Assembly (NCBI GenBank): GCA_030913385.1
Contig: CP133159.1
Location: forward strand, 2,502,584 to 2,566,583
Direction: 5' to 3'
Origin: Cytophagaceae bacterium ABcell3
Lineage (GTDB): Bacteria > Bacteroidota > Bacteroidia > Cytophagales > Cytophagaceae
Length of the DNA stretch: 64,000 nucleotides
In this document: one piece after another, positions 24,193 to 32,954 of the stretch
Numbering within the stretch: position 1 is the stretch's first letter
How the letters are laid out: each line of letters begins with the position of its first letter
Program-made: the position numbers and the translations under genes
Notes under the pieces: generated by a model
What the model saw: the letters and a program-made list of their open reading frames with translations, nothing else
Told to the model about the DNA's origin: nothing
Databases searched by the model: none

Positions 24193-24358
24193 AAAAAAAT
24201 GTTGCATATTCTGAAGTAAAAAAATACTGCTTGGGCATAATATAAATAAGTGGGTGGTACGTTAAGTCGCCCCACTTATTTTTTATTAAAGCATTTTATA
24301 TAGGCTTCCATGTTTACCAAGTTTTAGGAGCCTCAAATGCTTGTTTATGGCCACCAGC

Positions 24359-24766
24359 CTAGGCGTATGAAGCTTCAAGCATGGTGGATGACAAAATGCT
24401 GTATACTTCAGCCCATGCGGCCTCTGTTTCTTCGGTAAAGCTTTCTCCGAGCCCTTCTTTTAATGTAGCCAGTAAGGCCGCGCCTACTGTATTGTAGTGG
24501 TCTGGTTTAACGCCATAACCTACATGTCTTCTGCCCAAGTCTTGTACCGCAGGAACTAATGCATCTAGATCGTCAAGGCCTTTAACAGCGGTTTTTATCA
24601 TAAGCATTAGTTTTTTGCCCTGTTCTTTCATATCTCCCTTAAATAATGGTTTCAGGGAAGGGTCTAAGGTGAATAGTTTCTTATAAAAAATTTCTGCTGC
24701 TATTTCTGAAATGGGTTCAACTTTTTCAAAAGATTTTTGCACTAGGATTTTTTGTCTTTCAGTCAT
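24359..24766 (-). CDS. Single-domain globin, flavohaemoglobin-type active site
   Basis: The 135-aa protein aligns along its whole length with the globin domain of flavohaemoglobins and Vitreoscilla haemoglobin. From family knowledge I place Tyr28 (B10), Phe42 (CD1), Gln49 (E7), the proximal His81 in GRRHVGYGVKPDHY, Tyr91 (G5) and Glu115 (H23). These are the residues used for NO dioxygenation in Hmp. No reductase domain is attached, but an FAD/2Fe-2S reductase is encoded two genes upstream in the same operon. It is the last gene, 22 bp after the multihaem cytochrome. NO or O2 chemistry is likely; which one is an inference. Confidence 0.92.
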   Translation of the reverse strand: MTERQKILVQKSFEKVEPISEIAAEIFYKKLFTLDPSLKPLFKGDMKEQGKKLMLMIKTAVKGLDDLDALVPAVQDLGRRHVGYGVKPDHYNTVGAALLATLKEGLGESFTEETEAAWAEVYSILSSTMLEASYA

Positions 24767-24788
24767 GATAATTGGTATTTATAGGTTG

Positions 24789-25502
24789 TTAATAAGATGC
24801 TTCTTTATATTGATTGTCTTCTGTTTTTTCTACTTTGTATTTTTTGCTGTCGCCATATGGGTCAGGTCCACCTAAGAAATAGTCTTTTATTCTTGCAGTT
24901 TCTATGGTATCCCTCAATTTTTCGGGTGCTTCCATCAGGTGATTTCCATGGAAGTCGTGGCATTGCAGGCAAGAAGTCCACATAGCGTTTTGAATTAGTT
25001 CCACATGAGGCACGTCTAAAGGGTCGTTTTTCATATTCAAGTCACTGTGACAGTTAATGCAATATGAAGTCTCGTTTATAGTAAGCCTTACCCCTTTATG
25101 TTCTAGGTGGCAAGACTCGCACTTTTCAGGGCCAATTGCTAGCCGTGCTTCTTCGAATCGTGGCTCTTCAAACCTATGTACAGGGTGTCTGTCATTTGGG
25201 CGGTCATGACAGGAAATGCACTTTGCATTGTCTACATCCTGCATGCCAAAGTCAGCCATCGTTTTTCGTTGGCCTGTTAGGTATAAGATGTTTGCATGTA
25301 TTTGCTGAAAAGGGTTCCCTTTTGCTTTTGTATGGCATGCCTGACATTCCAGCTCTTCATGACCTGTGTTCATAGGCCCTAAAGAAAGCATATGTTCATT
25401 GGATGGAATGGTAAGGATTGCCCATGCCGTTACACCTAAAAATAGCCCTACGGACATACCTAACACCTGTCTTTTTCTTTTCCTGCTTATGTTAAGTTTC
25501 AT
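24789..25502 (-). CDS. Membrane-anchored pentahaem cytochrome c
   Basis: The 237-aa protein has an N-terminal membrane anchor after a basic stretch (VLGMSVGLFLGVTAWAIL, about residues 13-30). Five c-haem sites follow: CQACH, CISCH, CESCH, CINCH and CLQCH. Several additional His residues (for example DRHPVHRF and DFHGNH) can be the second ligands. The layout resembles NapC/NrfH-like or cytochrome c3-type electron carriers without being a clear member of either. The start codon is one base after the stop of the reductase gene, so tight coupling is expected. It probably carries electrons between the membrane and periplasmic partners. Confidence 0.88.
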   Translation of the reverse strand: MKLNISRKRKRQVLGMSVGLFLGVTAWAILTIPSNEHMLSLGPMNTGHEELECQACHTKAKGNPFQQIHANILYLTGQRKTMADFGMQDVDNAKCISCHDRPNDRHPVHRFEEPRFEEARLAIGPEKCESCHLEHKGVRLTINETSYCINCHSDLNMKNDPLDVPHVELIQNAMWTSCLQCHDFHGNHLMEAPEKLRDTIETARIKDYFLGGPDPYGDSKKYKVEKTEDNQYKEASY

Positions 25503-25503
25503 G

Positions 25504-26535
25504 CTAACTTTTCATTTCTATCTTTACATTGTCATCTTCTGGGAAGCACACGCAAGGGAGTATATATCCTGCTTCTTTTTCTTCTGCTGAGAGGATGTTT
25601 TTTTCCTCGTTTTTTATTTTTCCAGAGATTAACTTGCTTTTACAAGAGCCACATATTCCACTTAGACAAGAGTAAGTCGCTTTAATATCTTCATCTAGTA
25701 CAGCATCTAATATGCTTTTATTGGGTGTTACAGGTACCTTGTGTTCTTTTCCATTTAGAACAAAAGCCACTTGGTGCTCTGAGGCTGCCCCGCATGCTTT
25801 TTTTACAGGCGCTGTAAAAGATTCTATGTGGATTTTTTCTTCAGGTATGTCTAAATCGTACAAGCTGTTTTGAACCACTTCCATCATCCCTGTTGGGCCG
25901 CAGATATAGTAGGCTCTTTGATCGGCGCTTTCAGGTAGCATATTGTTGATCCAGCCAGCTATTTTGTCTTTGTTTATCCTACCTGTTTCTCCTGTCCAAT
26001 TAGGTGAAGGTTTTTCTAAAATATGGACTAGGTTAAACCTGTCAGGAAATTGTTCTTCTAGTTGTTTGAGTTGTCTTTTGAATATGATCGACTGTTCGTT
26101 TAGGTTTGCGTAGTATAATGAAACATTGCTTTGAGGCTCAAAATACAATATGCTTTTGGTTATGGACATGAGTGGTGTAATGCCGCTACCGCCTCCAAAG
26201 AGGACAAAGTGTCTCCGGACACCTTTGGCCGCTTCAAACACAAAGTTTCCCATAGGTTTCATTACCTTTAGCGTGTCTCCTGGCTTTAGTTCCTCAAACA
26301 GTCTGTTCGAAACTTTTCCATCTTTAACCCTTTTTACTGTTACCGTTACTGTCTTGTCTATCTTAGGTGTGCTGTTGATAGAATATGCCCTTCTTACTTC
26401 TTTGCCGTCCACATCAAGGATCAAGGTCAAGAATTGGCCTGGTTTATATTTTATCTTGTTGAAAAATGGTTGTTTAAAATGGATGCTTATAGAGTCAGAT
26501 GTTTCTTTTTCTACATTCAATACTTTAAGTTTCAT
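25504..26535 (-). CDS. FAD/2Fe-2S oxidoreductase (ferredoxin-NADP reductase type, PaaE/Hcr-like)
   Basis: The 343-aa cytoplasmic protein has three domains. An FAD-binding barrel carries RRAYSINS (about residues 48-55). An NAD(P)-binding domain has GGGSGITPLM and CGPTGMMEVV. A C-terminal plant-type ferredoxin domain has CLSGICGSC and a later Cys in ILPCVCFP. Enzymes of this build pass electrons from NAD(P)H through FAD and 2Fe-2S to a partner such as a hybrid-cluster protein, an oxygenase or a haem protein. Here the candidates in the same operon are the globin (as a split flavohaemoglobin) or the membrane protein upstream. Confidence 0.93.
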   Translation of the reverse strand: MKLKVLNVEKETSDSISIHFKQPFFNKIKYKPGQFLTLILDVDGKEVRRAYSINSTPKIDKTVTVTVKRVKDGKVSNRLFEELKPGDTLKVMKPMGNFVFEAAKGVRRHFVLFGGGSGITPLMSITKSILYFEPQSNVSLYYANLNEQSIIFKRQLKQLEEQFPDRFNLVHILEKPSPNWTGETGRINKDKIAGWINNMLPESADQRAYYICGPTGMMEVVQNSLYDLDIPEEKIHIESFTAPVKKACGAASEHQVAFVLNGKEHKVPVTPNKSILDAVLDEDIKATYSCLSGICGSCKSKLISGKIKNEEKNILSAEEKEAGYILPCVCFPEDDNVKIEMKS

Positions 26536-26559
26536 AGCTCTATTTATTTAGATTATTTA

Positions 26560-27039
26560 TTATTCATAATAGAATACCATCCAGACATGGTATATCATAA
26601 GCATGGAAATCAGAAGAGAGAAAGCCACATGGGCTATCATCCACCCCTGTAAGTACCAGTTTGCTTTGGTTTTTATTACCTCTGGATTAAGTAAGCCTAA
26701 TGCATAGTTGGAAAAGAAGGTGATGCTAAGAAAAAACAGGTACGCATAGCCTAAATACATGGTATGTATATAGAATACTAGTGGCGCTATAGCCCCCATC
26801 CACTTATGAATGGTTGTAAACAACTGGTTGTTCTTTTCTAGCATTTTATTGAGCCTGACAGGAGTCAGAAACCATTGGGAGAGTATGTATATCCCAAGGG
26901 CAAGTCCCGTCCAGCGGTTAAACATTTCACCTGTTTGCAGCGACTCCAAGTATTCCCATCGGATATCCAGTAGGTGCTGGCCTAGGTAAAGCGTTAGCAG
27001 GATCCACCCAACTATGATATATCCCTTGTTGTTGCTCAT
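26560..27039 (-). CDS. Four-helix membrane protein with conserved His (cytochrome b-like)
   Basis: The 159-aa protein has four hydrophobic helices. His residues occur at or near helices in HKWMGAIAPLVFYIHTMY, AHVAFSLLISML and MIYHVW, a pattern consistent with haem b in small ferric-reductase or cytochrome b-like proteins. I do not recognise a named family. Its start codon overlaps the stop of the upstream lipoprotein gene (TAATG). It could link the cytoplasmic reductase to periplasmic cytochromes; this is an inference from context. Confidence 0.75.
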   Translation of the reverse strand: MSNNKGYIIVGWILLTLYLGQHLLDIRWEYLESLQTGEMFNRWTGLALGIYILSQWFLTPVRLNKMLEKNNQLFTTIHKWMGAIAPLVFYIHTMYLGYAYLFFLSITFFSNYALGLLNPEVIKTKANWYLQGWMIAHVAFSLLISMLMIYHVWMVFYYE

Positions 27040-27863
27040 TAGTACTTTAAGATAGAATTTAGACTTGTATGAGATGTTATCTTTGATATGCTGTCAACAA
27101 AAACAGCCGTTTCCGGTAAGGAATATCCGTGCGCTGGCCATTCAGCTCCTATAATCGGTTTTTCCTTATCTTTAAAAGTATTGGTCTTGTCAAGGTATGA
27201 CTGGTAGGTTTTTGATGCTCCCATTCGATAAACCCTTAGCAGAGCTTTCATTTCATCAACTGTAACCGAATCTTTAGGGAAAGTCCAAGTGGTAGCTCCC
27301 ATGATATCTCCCAGCTTCCAATCGTCTTTTGGTGACTCGGGATGTTCATTATGGCAAGTTACGCAACCTTGTACGACGGCAAAGTCTGGAAACATAGCAG
27401 TATGTTTGCCCGCTTTTTCGTCAAAGAAAAATTTTGGTTCTTTGTCCTCTTTAATTTTCTCAAATAACTCTTTTTGTTTTCCTGTAAATTCATTTGCTTG
27501 GTTCACAGGAAAATCGCTTCCTAAAAATAATCCTAAGGGAATATCTGTTTTTTGAATTTCCATAGAGGTTGCTCTAAGGAATAAGGCTGGCAATGGGCCT
27601 GCTTCTATGTGGTTCTTTTGCCAGTCCTCGTCAAAAGCAAGGCCTTTAAGTTTGCCAGCATCTACAATGGCTTTTGTGTATAATGTACGTGCAGCATCGT
27701 TCTCTTGGGCCAGCATGGTAAAGGCCTCTTCTATTGGGTATTTTGTACCAGAACTAGTTTCTTCGGGCAAAGGGTCACCACATGAAACTACAACAAAGGT
27801 CAATAATGTTAAACATAAAATCGATCCTTTAGGGAAAGCCATAAACTTTGGTAATGCACGCAT
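27039..27863 (-). CDS. Haem-binding lipoprotein, Tll0287-like (DUF3365) domain
   Basis: The 274-aa protein has a lipoprotein signal (LLTFVVVSCGD) and a helical domain. That domain contains the c-haem site CVTCHNEHPESPKDDWKLGD and the downstream MGATTWTFP segment, typical of Tll0287-like proteins. In known proteins this domain has a PAS-like fold that binds c-haem and is proposed to sense redox state or small gases. It is the first gene of the five-gene operon, preceding the membrane protein with a one-base overlap. It may be the sensor or the entry point of the chain. Confidence 0.8.
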   Translation of the reverse strand: MRALPKFMAFPKGSILCLTLLTFVVVSCGDPLPEETSSGTKYPIEEAFTMLAQENDAARTLYTKAIVDAGKLKGLAFDEDWQKNHIEAGPLPALFLRATSMEIQKTDIPLGLFLGSDFPVNQANEFTGKQKELFEKIKEDKEPKFFFDEKAGKHTAMFPDFAVVQGCVTCHNEHPESPKDDWKLGDIMGATTWTFPKDSVTVDEMKALLRVYRMGASKTYQSYLDKTNTFKDKEKPIIGAEWPAHGYSLPETAVFVDSISKITSHTSLNSILKY

Positions 27864-28213
27864 GGTAATAATTTTTTTGGTGAATTTTATAAGTATTAAC
27901 TATGACATAAACATAAGTATAAATACTTAAATAGTCAATACGTATATTAGGTAAAAATACCTGTGCGAGAATTTTCCTTGGATATTTATATTTAATGGTT
28001 TAAAAATATTATTTATGTCTTATCTATTGTAAGATTCTGGTTTTGATGAATATGTTTTACTATAGTAGTACTTTTGAACTGAGATTAGAATTGTTGTTGT
28101 GTACGGGAAAATACTTAGTGTGTGAGCTTGCCTTTTATTGCTTTTGCTGGTAGAATGTAATAAAGGTATTGTACGGAATGATGGGGACAGATTAAAGAAT
28201 GTCTACCATATTT
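27864..28213. other. Upstream region of the globin operon
   Basis: The stretch is A+T rich and presumably holds the operon promoter. An imperfect palindrome TAAGTAT-AA-ATACTTA stands at 27914-27929, about 50 bp before the first ATG, and could be an operator. No FNR-type box like those at 19541 and 23675 was seen here. Confidence 0.5.
27914..27929. promoter_or_regulatory. Possible operator of the globin operon
   Basis: TAAGTAT and ATACTTA are inverted arms around two A bases. The position fits a promoter-proximal operator. The regulator is unknown. Confidence 0.35.
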
Positions 28214-28340
28214 AACCTGAATTATGCAATAGCCTTTTTTTGTGGCAAAACAAATCGAGAAAACTCGTAATAGTGTTTATCCTGCTGTGTGACACCTAAT
28301 ATTTGTTTTGGTATTACTACCTTATTGCATAGTTCAGGTT
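28214..28340. repeat. MITE-like inverted-repeat element B (127 bp)
   Basis: Terminal repeats AACCTGAATTATGCAATA (28214-28231) and TATTGCATAGTTCAGGTT (28323-28340) pair at all but one position. A GTGGCAAAA word just inside the left end is shared with element A (24054 onward). There is no ORF. It lies upstream of the globin operon, while element A lies downstream of it. Confidence 0.78.
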
Positions 28341-28381
28341 AACAAAAAAATGGTGGTTTTACGATATTCTAAACCAATTAA

Positions 28382-28567
28382 TTAACCATGGGAACCCGAA
28401 TGTCCACCTTTTGGCTGGTGTATTTTCCTGCCTAATACATTGATGTCTTCCTCTTGAGCGTTTTTTATCTGCTCCTTGTCTTTTTCCTTGCTCTCTTTTT
28501 TTTCTGTATTAGGGGACTCTTTTTCTTTGTTTAGCTTCTTTTCTTCACCCTTTTGTTTATCTGTCAT
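28382..28567 (-). CDS. Small Lys/Glu-rich hypothetical protein
   Basis: From the ATG at 28567 the product has 61 aa: MTDKQKGEEKKLNKEKESPN, then more charged repeats, then EEDINVLGRKIHQPKGGHSG. The non-repetitive C-terminus looks conserved rather than random, but I do not know the family. An upstream in-frame ATG at 28627 would add 20 less plausible residues. Confidence 0.45.
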   Translation of the reverse strand: MTDKQKGEEKKLNKEKESPNTEKKESKEKDKEQIKNAQEEDINVLGRKIHQPKGGHSGSHG

Positions 28568-28714
28568 AAAACTGCTCTTTGTTTGGTAAGAAAACATTTG
28601 GGTTGATTGTATGAGTTCCCAAACCATTGGAGATATGTAAAAGGCGTTTTACGATTTATAAAGTTATTGAATGGCTTAAGAGTCGCTTTTTGTCATCAAA
28701 TACTTTTAATGCTA

Positions 28715-30199
28715 TTAAAAAGTGTGGCCAAATACAAAGAAGAACTGAGAGTCTTCCGCTGACCTTGCATAGTCAAATCTGAGAATGGTAGCTTGGTTCC
28801 ACGCAATCCGTAAGCCTAGCCCAGGGTTTCCTTTGTACTGGCTTAGCTCAATTTCTCTAAAGCTGTCCCATATGGTACCTGCGTCAAAAAATGGAACTGC
28901 GTAAAATGCCAGGTGTTGGTTCAATATGTTTGTTTGGTAAAACCGGCTCCTAAGTTCGAGGTTCATGAGGTGGGTGACCATGCCAGCGAACCTTCCCTCT
29001 CTGTATCCACGTAGTGCTCTTGCGCCTCCTAGCACCGGGATGCCACCTTCTTCAGAAGCGCCCCAAAGGTCAAGCACTTCTGTAAAAGGGATGTTTTGGC
29101 CTCTGATATAACCTAAAGCCATTCTTCCTGTAAGTACCGTTCTGCCCAGTTTGTCAGGGAACAGCCTTTTATAGAAAATACCATGCATTAAGTGTTTTGT
29201 AAAGCTGAACTCTGACAAAGTCCAGGGAGCTGATATTTCTTGGGCATATTCTAAGAAAACACCACTGGATGGGTCTGGCTCTAGGTCACGTGTGTCCCAC
29301 ATTAGGCCGGTTTGTAACAGGCCAATGCGACCGCCTTCATAACCTCCAATATTATGTCTAGCCCATGGAGAATTGGGGTCTTCTTGGCCTGCCCGAAAAT
29401 CTCTGGTAAGCCTTGTTTCTCCTTGAACTGCCTCTACATCTTCTCCTGTTTCATGATGAATGGCTTCTGGTGTCACTTCATTGTCATAGGTGTTGATTCT
29501 TATTATGAGTATTTCATAGCCAAACATCAAGCGCATCCTGCCTTCAAAAAACGTTCTTTCTCCTACCACGGCAGTTAGGAATTCTGTATAGTCAAGCTCG
29601 TTGTAATGGGCGTTGGTAAATAACTGGCCATTTATTTCTTGTGTCATGGCAAGGTTATGGTAATAATTGCTGAACCTTGCTCTATCTATACGGTCCCCTG
29701 TTCTTTTGTCTGTATATTGTAAAGGGTTTAATGTTTGTCTTCCAATGCCAAAATATTGCCAGTTGGGATCGTTGGCATAAATAAAGTCTCCACGTAGTCT
29801 CCATTTGGTGTTAAAAGCAAAGGGAACATCTACGCTTACAGCGCCATCAATACGTCCATTTTGAGCAGCCCTGAAGTTTAATGCATACCTCGCACGGTAG
29901 GGAGTATAATAAAAAAATGGATCGCTACGGTCTCTGTTGTTAAAAAGGAACGCATTGGCTCCTATACTTAAACCACGAATAGGGTCTATGGTCATTTCTG
30001 GTAGCCCCGTTACATAATACCCTTCTCTTTTATTTTCTATGTCTTCTCTGTTCAATCTTTTAGAAGCATCAAGAGCAAAAGGGAGCTGAAGTGTGTCTGT
30101 TTCTGTAACTACAATGCTGTCTCCGATAAACGACACCTGTGCGTTTGATACAAAGGTGGCTATAACAAGGTATAGCAGTCCTGTAAGGGTTCTCTTCAT
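28715..30199 (-). CDS. BamA/TamA (Omp85) family outer-membrane protein
   Basis: The 494-aa protein has a signal peptide ending VSNAQ, a short N-terminal domain and a C-terminal 16-strand-type barrel. The Omp85 signature lies in GGARALRGYREGRFAGM (about residue 400), and the last residue is Phe (FVFGHTF). There are no obvious POTRA repeats, so it is not the essential BamA. It resembles the shorter surface-antigen D15-type proteins found in Bacteroidota. Its role may be protein or lipid export; the window does not tell. Confidence 0.85.
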   Translation of the reverse strand: MKRTLTGLLYLVIATFVSNAQVSFIGDSIVVTETDTLQLPFALDASKRLNREDIENKREGYYVTGLPEMTIDPIRGLSIGANAFLFNNRDRSDPFFYYTPYRARYALNFRAAQNGRIDGAVSVDVPFAFNTKWRLRGDFIYANDPNWQYFGIGRQTLNPLQYTDKRTGDRIDRARFSNYYHNLAMTQEINGQLFTNAHYNELDYTEFLTAVVGERTFFEGRMRLMFGYEILIIRINTYDNEVTPEAIHHETGEDVEAVQGETRLTRDFRAGQEDPNSPWARHNIGGYEGGRIGLLQTGLMWDTRDLEPDPSSGVFLEYAQEISAPWTLSEFSFTKHLMHGIFYKRLFPDKLGRTVLTGRMALGYIRGQNIPFTEVLDLWGASEEGGIPVLGGARALRGYREGRFAGMVTHLMNLELRSRFYQTNILNQHLAFYAVPFFDAGTIWDSFREIELSQYKGNPGLGLRIAWNQATILRFDYARSAEDSQFFFVFGHTF

Positions 30200-30420
30200 T
30201 CAATCTATTGGTCTTTTCAGCTTAAAGATAATGCCAGTTAGAGAAATAAAAAAACTTTGGATGCTTATACGCTATACTTACTCAGCAGGTAGTTGTTAGG
30301 AAGGGGTAATGGGGTGTTGAAAATTATTGGGCGAGTTGATTAAAGTTTCAGTTATGTTTTTATCTGTATGCTATTTTTATTCACACCGTTTATATTAATC
30401 TTAGAGTTAAATAAAATGAA

Positions 30421-30444
30421 AAAGCCGGGCTATTGACCGGCTTT
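30421..30444 (-). terminator. Terminator of the transketolase C-terminal gene
   Basis: AAAGCCGG and CCGGCTTT pair around GCTATTGA. A T run follows on the minus strand. It lies 22 bp after the stop at 30467. Confidence 0.85.
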
Positions 30445-30466
30445 CTATAAGGTATAACGAGTGTTG

Positions 30467-31423
30467 TTATCTTTTTCTTTTGATGACGTTTTGAGCTGCC
30501 TCTACAATGTTTTTTGCTTTCAGGCCATACTTTTCCATTAATTGATCAGGTTTTCCACTTTCCCCAAAGCTGTCTTTGACTGCTACAAATTCAATAGGGG
30601 CAGGGTAGTTACGACCTAAAGTACCTGCTACGCTTTCTCCTAAACCTCCCAAAACCTGATGTTCTTCAGCGGTTACCACACAACCAGTTTTTTGTACTGA
30701 CTGGATGATGGCTTGCTCATCTAGAGGCTTAATGGTATGGATGTTTATAATTTCTGCGTCGATTCCTTGTGCTTCTAACATTTCTCCAGCTTGTATGGCT
30801 TCCCATACTAAGTGTCCAGTAGCAACAATGGTAACATCTTTACCTTCATTGAGCATTACTGCTTTGCCAATTTCAAAGTTTTGATCGGCTGGTGTAAAGT
30901 TAGGGACAACAGGGCGTCCAAACCTTAAATAAACCGGGCCATTGTAATCAGCAATAGCCATAGTTGCAGCCTTAGTCTGGTTAAAGTCACAAGTGTTGAT
31001 CACTGTCATGTGAGGCAACATTTTCATCATGCCCACATCTTCGAGGATTTGGTGGGTAGCACCGTCTTCGCCAAGGGTGATTCCGGCATGAGAAGCACAT
31101 ATTTTTACATTTTTGCCCGAATATGCAACCGATTGCCTGATTTGGTCAAAAACCCTTCCGGTAGAGAAGTTGGCGAAAGTCCCGGTAAATGGAATATATC
31201 CACCTATGGTCATACCGGCAGCAAGACCGATCATGTTGGCCTCAGCAATTCCGACTTGATAGAAACGTTCAGGAAATTCTTTTTTGAAATCTCCCATCTT
31301 TAATGAACCGATTAGGTCTGCACAAAGGCCAACTACCTTAGGATTTTTTCTTGCTACTTCTACAAGACCTGCACCAAAACCGGAACGGGTATCAAATTTT
31401 TCTGTATAGGTGTATTTTTTCAT
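30467..31423 (-). CDS. Transketolase, C-terminal subunit
   Basis: The 318-aa protein covers the pyrimidine-binding and C-terminal domains of transketolase: RSGFGAGLVEVARKNPKVVG, then QVGIAEANMIGLAAGMTIGG with the catalytic Glu, and later VTAEEHQVLGGLGE. It needs the separate N-terminal thiamine-diphosphate-binding subunit, which is encoded at 34385-35257, not next to it. Split transketolases are known in many bacteria, usually as adjacent genes. It acts in the non-oxidative pentose phosphate pathway. Confidence 0.93.
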   Translation of the reverse strand: MKKYTYTEKFDTRSGFGAGLVEVARKNPKVVGLCADLIGSLKMGDFKKEFPERFYQVGIAEANMIGLAAGMTIGGYIPFTGTFANFSTGRVFDQIRQSVAYSGKNVKICASHAGITLGEDGATHQILEDVGMMKMLPHMTVINTCDFNQTKAATMAIADYNGPVYLRFGRPVVPNFTPADQNFEIGKAVMLNEGKDVTIVATGHLVWEAIQAGEMLEAQGIDAEIINIHTIKPLDEQAIIQSVQKTGCVVTAEEHQVLGGLGESVAGTLGRNYPAPIEFVAVKDSFGESGKPDQLMEKYGLKAKNIVEAAQNVIKRKR

Positions 31424-31493
31424 TGAATTATAAAAAACTTCGCATGCAAATTTGGGAAATTATGTGGTAAAATCAGCATGATTTCCAGTAAAT

Positions 31494-32870
31494 TTATTTA
31501 CTGAATAATTTTACTGCAACAGAAGCCCCCGAACGGACGGTAAAATACTTCACATCGGTAAATTTACTGTTAATGCTCTTGTCTACCCTAAAAACCACTT
31601 TGTAGTTTCCTGGTTGTAAAGGCTGGCTCATTCGAGCGTTGGTAAAGTTATGTACCCACTCTGGATCTCCATTGCTTTTTATTTTATAGATGCTACCATA
31701 GCCAGTAAGTGCGTCACTTATATTTAATATGCCAGGAGAGGGTATGGGAATGCTTTTGATTTTCCCTTGCTCGATCTTAACATTTTTTAAATGTATTCTG
31801 GGTAAGGTCAAGATCTCTATGTCATAATTACCTGTTATATATTTTTCTTGTGTGCCTGCATTTTGGACATGCAGGGTCTGTGCAGACCCTGACTTTCGGA
31901 CTATGGCTTGAAGATTTCTGTAATCTTTAGGGTTGTCTTTAAGCAGTAAGGTTCCCTGTGGTGTACTGATGTCTATTATGTTTTCTTTGCCCCCCTCTAG
32001 CACTATGTTTCTTTTCACAGTCTGAGGAATGGTGTTTACTATAATATCATAAGTAATTACCGGGTCTACCTCCACTTCGTCAGACTTTCCGTTGGGTTTG
32101 ATCAGGTGTACATAATCATGCAACACCTCTCCTGTGATACTGTTTTTAAAAGTCATATTGACATTCGTTTCGGTAGGCTTGCTATATGCATCCAACAGGT
32201 TGACCCTGACTGTGGTTTCTGAAAGGCTGTGTTTGAGTATTTTTTGTAGATTGCCTTGAAACTCGCTTACTTTATTTGCGTCAAAATATTTACCAATACA
32301 ACCAAGTTCTTTGGCAAAGTCTTCTTCAGGGCCTATGCCTATGATAAAAGGGGTTAGAAATATGTTTTTTTTCTGCAAGGCAAGAGAAACAGCACAAGGG
32401 TCGCCTCCACAAACTTCTATGCCATCTGTCAAAAGAATGAGGATATTTCTCACATTGTCATCCTTCGGAAAATCGTTGGCGGCCTGTTCAAGTGTATAGG
32501 CTATTAGCGTAGTACCGTTTGGCTCTATAGTTTTTAGCTTTTTCTTAATGGCTTCGTGGTTTTTGTTTCCAAAAGGTACTTCTAGTTTTGTGTCTTTACA
32601 GTTTTGATACCTCTTATGGTATTCATGGCCATAGACCCTGAGTGCCACCTCAATATTTTGATCGTTACTTAAGGAGTCAACCAAATTAGAAAGCACTTCA
32701 CGGGCAATTTCCATTCTGGATTTACCTTCCCAAATAGCATACATGCTGCCTGAGGCGTCTAGCACAAACAATATCCTGGTTTTTTTGGGGATTTGTTGGG
32801 TAGACCCTGGTTGGGGAAGCATTATAAAGAAGATGAACAGTAATAAAAGTGTTCGTAATAGTAGATACAA
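31494..32870 (-). CDS. Secreted von Willebrand factor A domain protein
   Basis: The 458-aa protein has a signal peptide ending PGSTQ. The VWA domain (about residues 30-220) shows the MIDAS motif FVLDASGSM, then PNGTTLI and LLTDGIEVCGGDPC. Its C-terminal half has beta-rich segments without a clear family. Metal-dependent adhesion or protein-protein contact in the periplasm is likely. It is 70 bp upstream of the transketolase gene and follows a membrane protein gene in the same direction. Confidence 0.85.
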   Translation of the reverse strand: MYLLLRTLLLLFIFFIMLPQPGSTQQIPKKTRILFVLDASGSMYAIWEGKSRMEIAREVLSNLVDSLSNDQNIEVALRVYGHEYHKRYQNCKDTKLEVPFGNKNHEAIKKKLKTIEPNGTTLIAYTLEQAANDFPKDDNVRNILILLTDGIEVCGGDPCAVSLALQKKNIFLTPFIIGIGPEEDFAKELGCIGKYFDANKVSEFQGNLQKILKHSLSETTVRVNLLDAYSKPTETNVNMTFKNSITGEVLHDYVHLIKPNGKSDEVEVDPVITYDIIVNTIPQTVKRNIVLEGGKENIIDISTPQGTLLLKDNPKDYRNLQAIVRKSGSAQTLHVQNAGTQEKYITGNYDIEILTLPRIHLKNVKIEQGKIKSIPIPSPGILNISDALTGYGSIYKIKSNGDPEWVHNFTNARMSQPLQPGNYKVVFRVDKSINSKFTDVKYFTVRSGASVAVKLFSK

Positions 32871-32954
32871 TTTTGCTGAATATTATATTTTCTCTGGATT
32901 ATACGAAAAAATAACGTTTAAGATTAAAATAAAAGTGTAATATAATGTGCTCGA

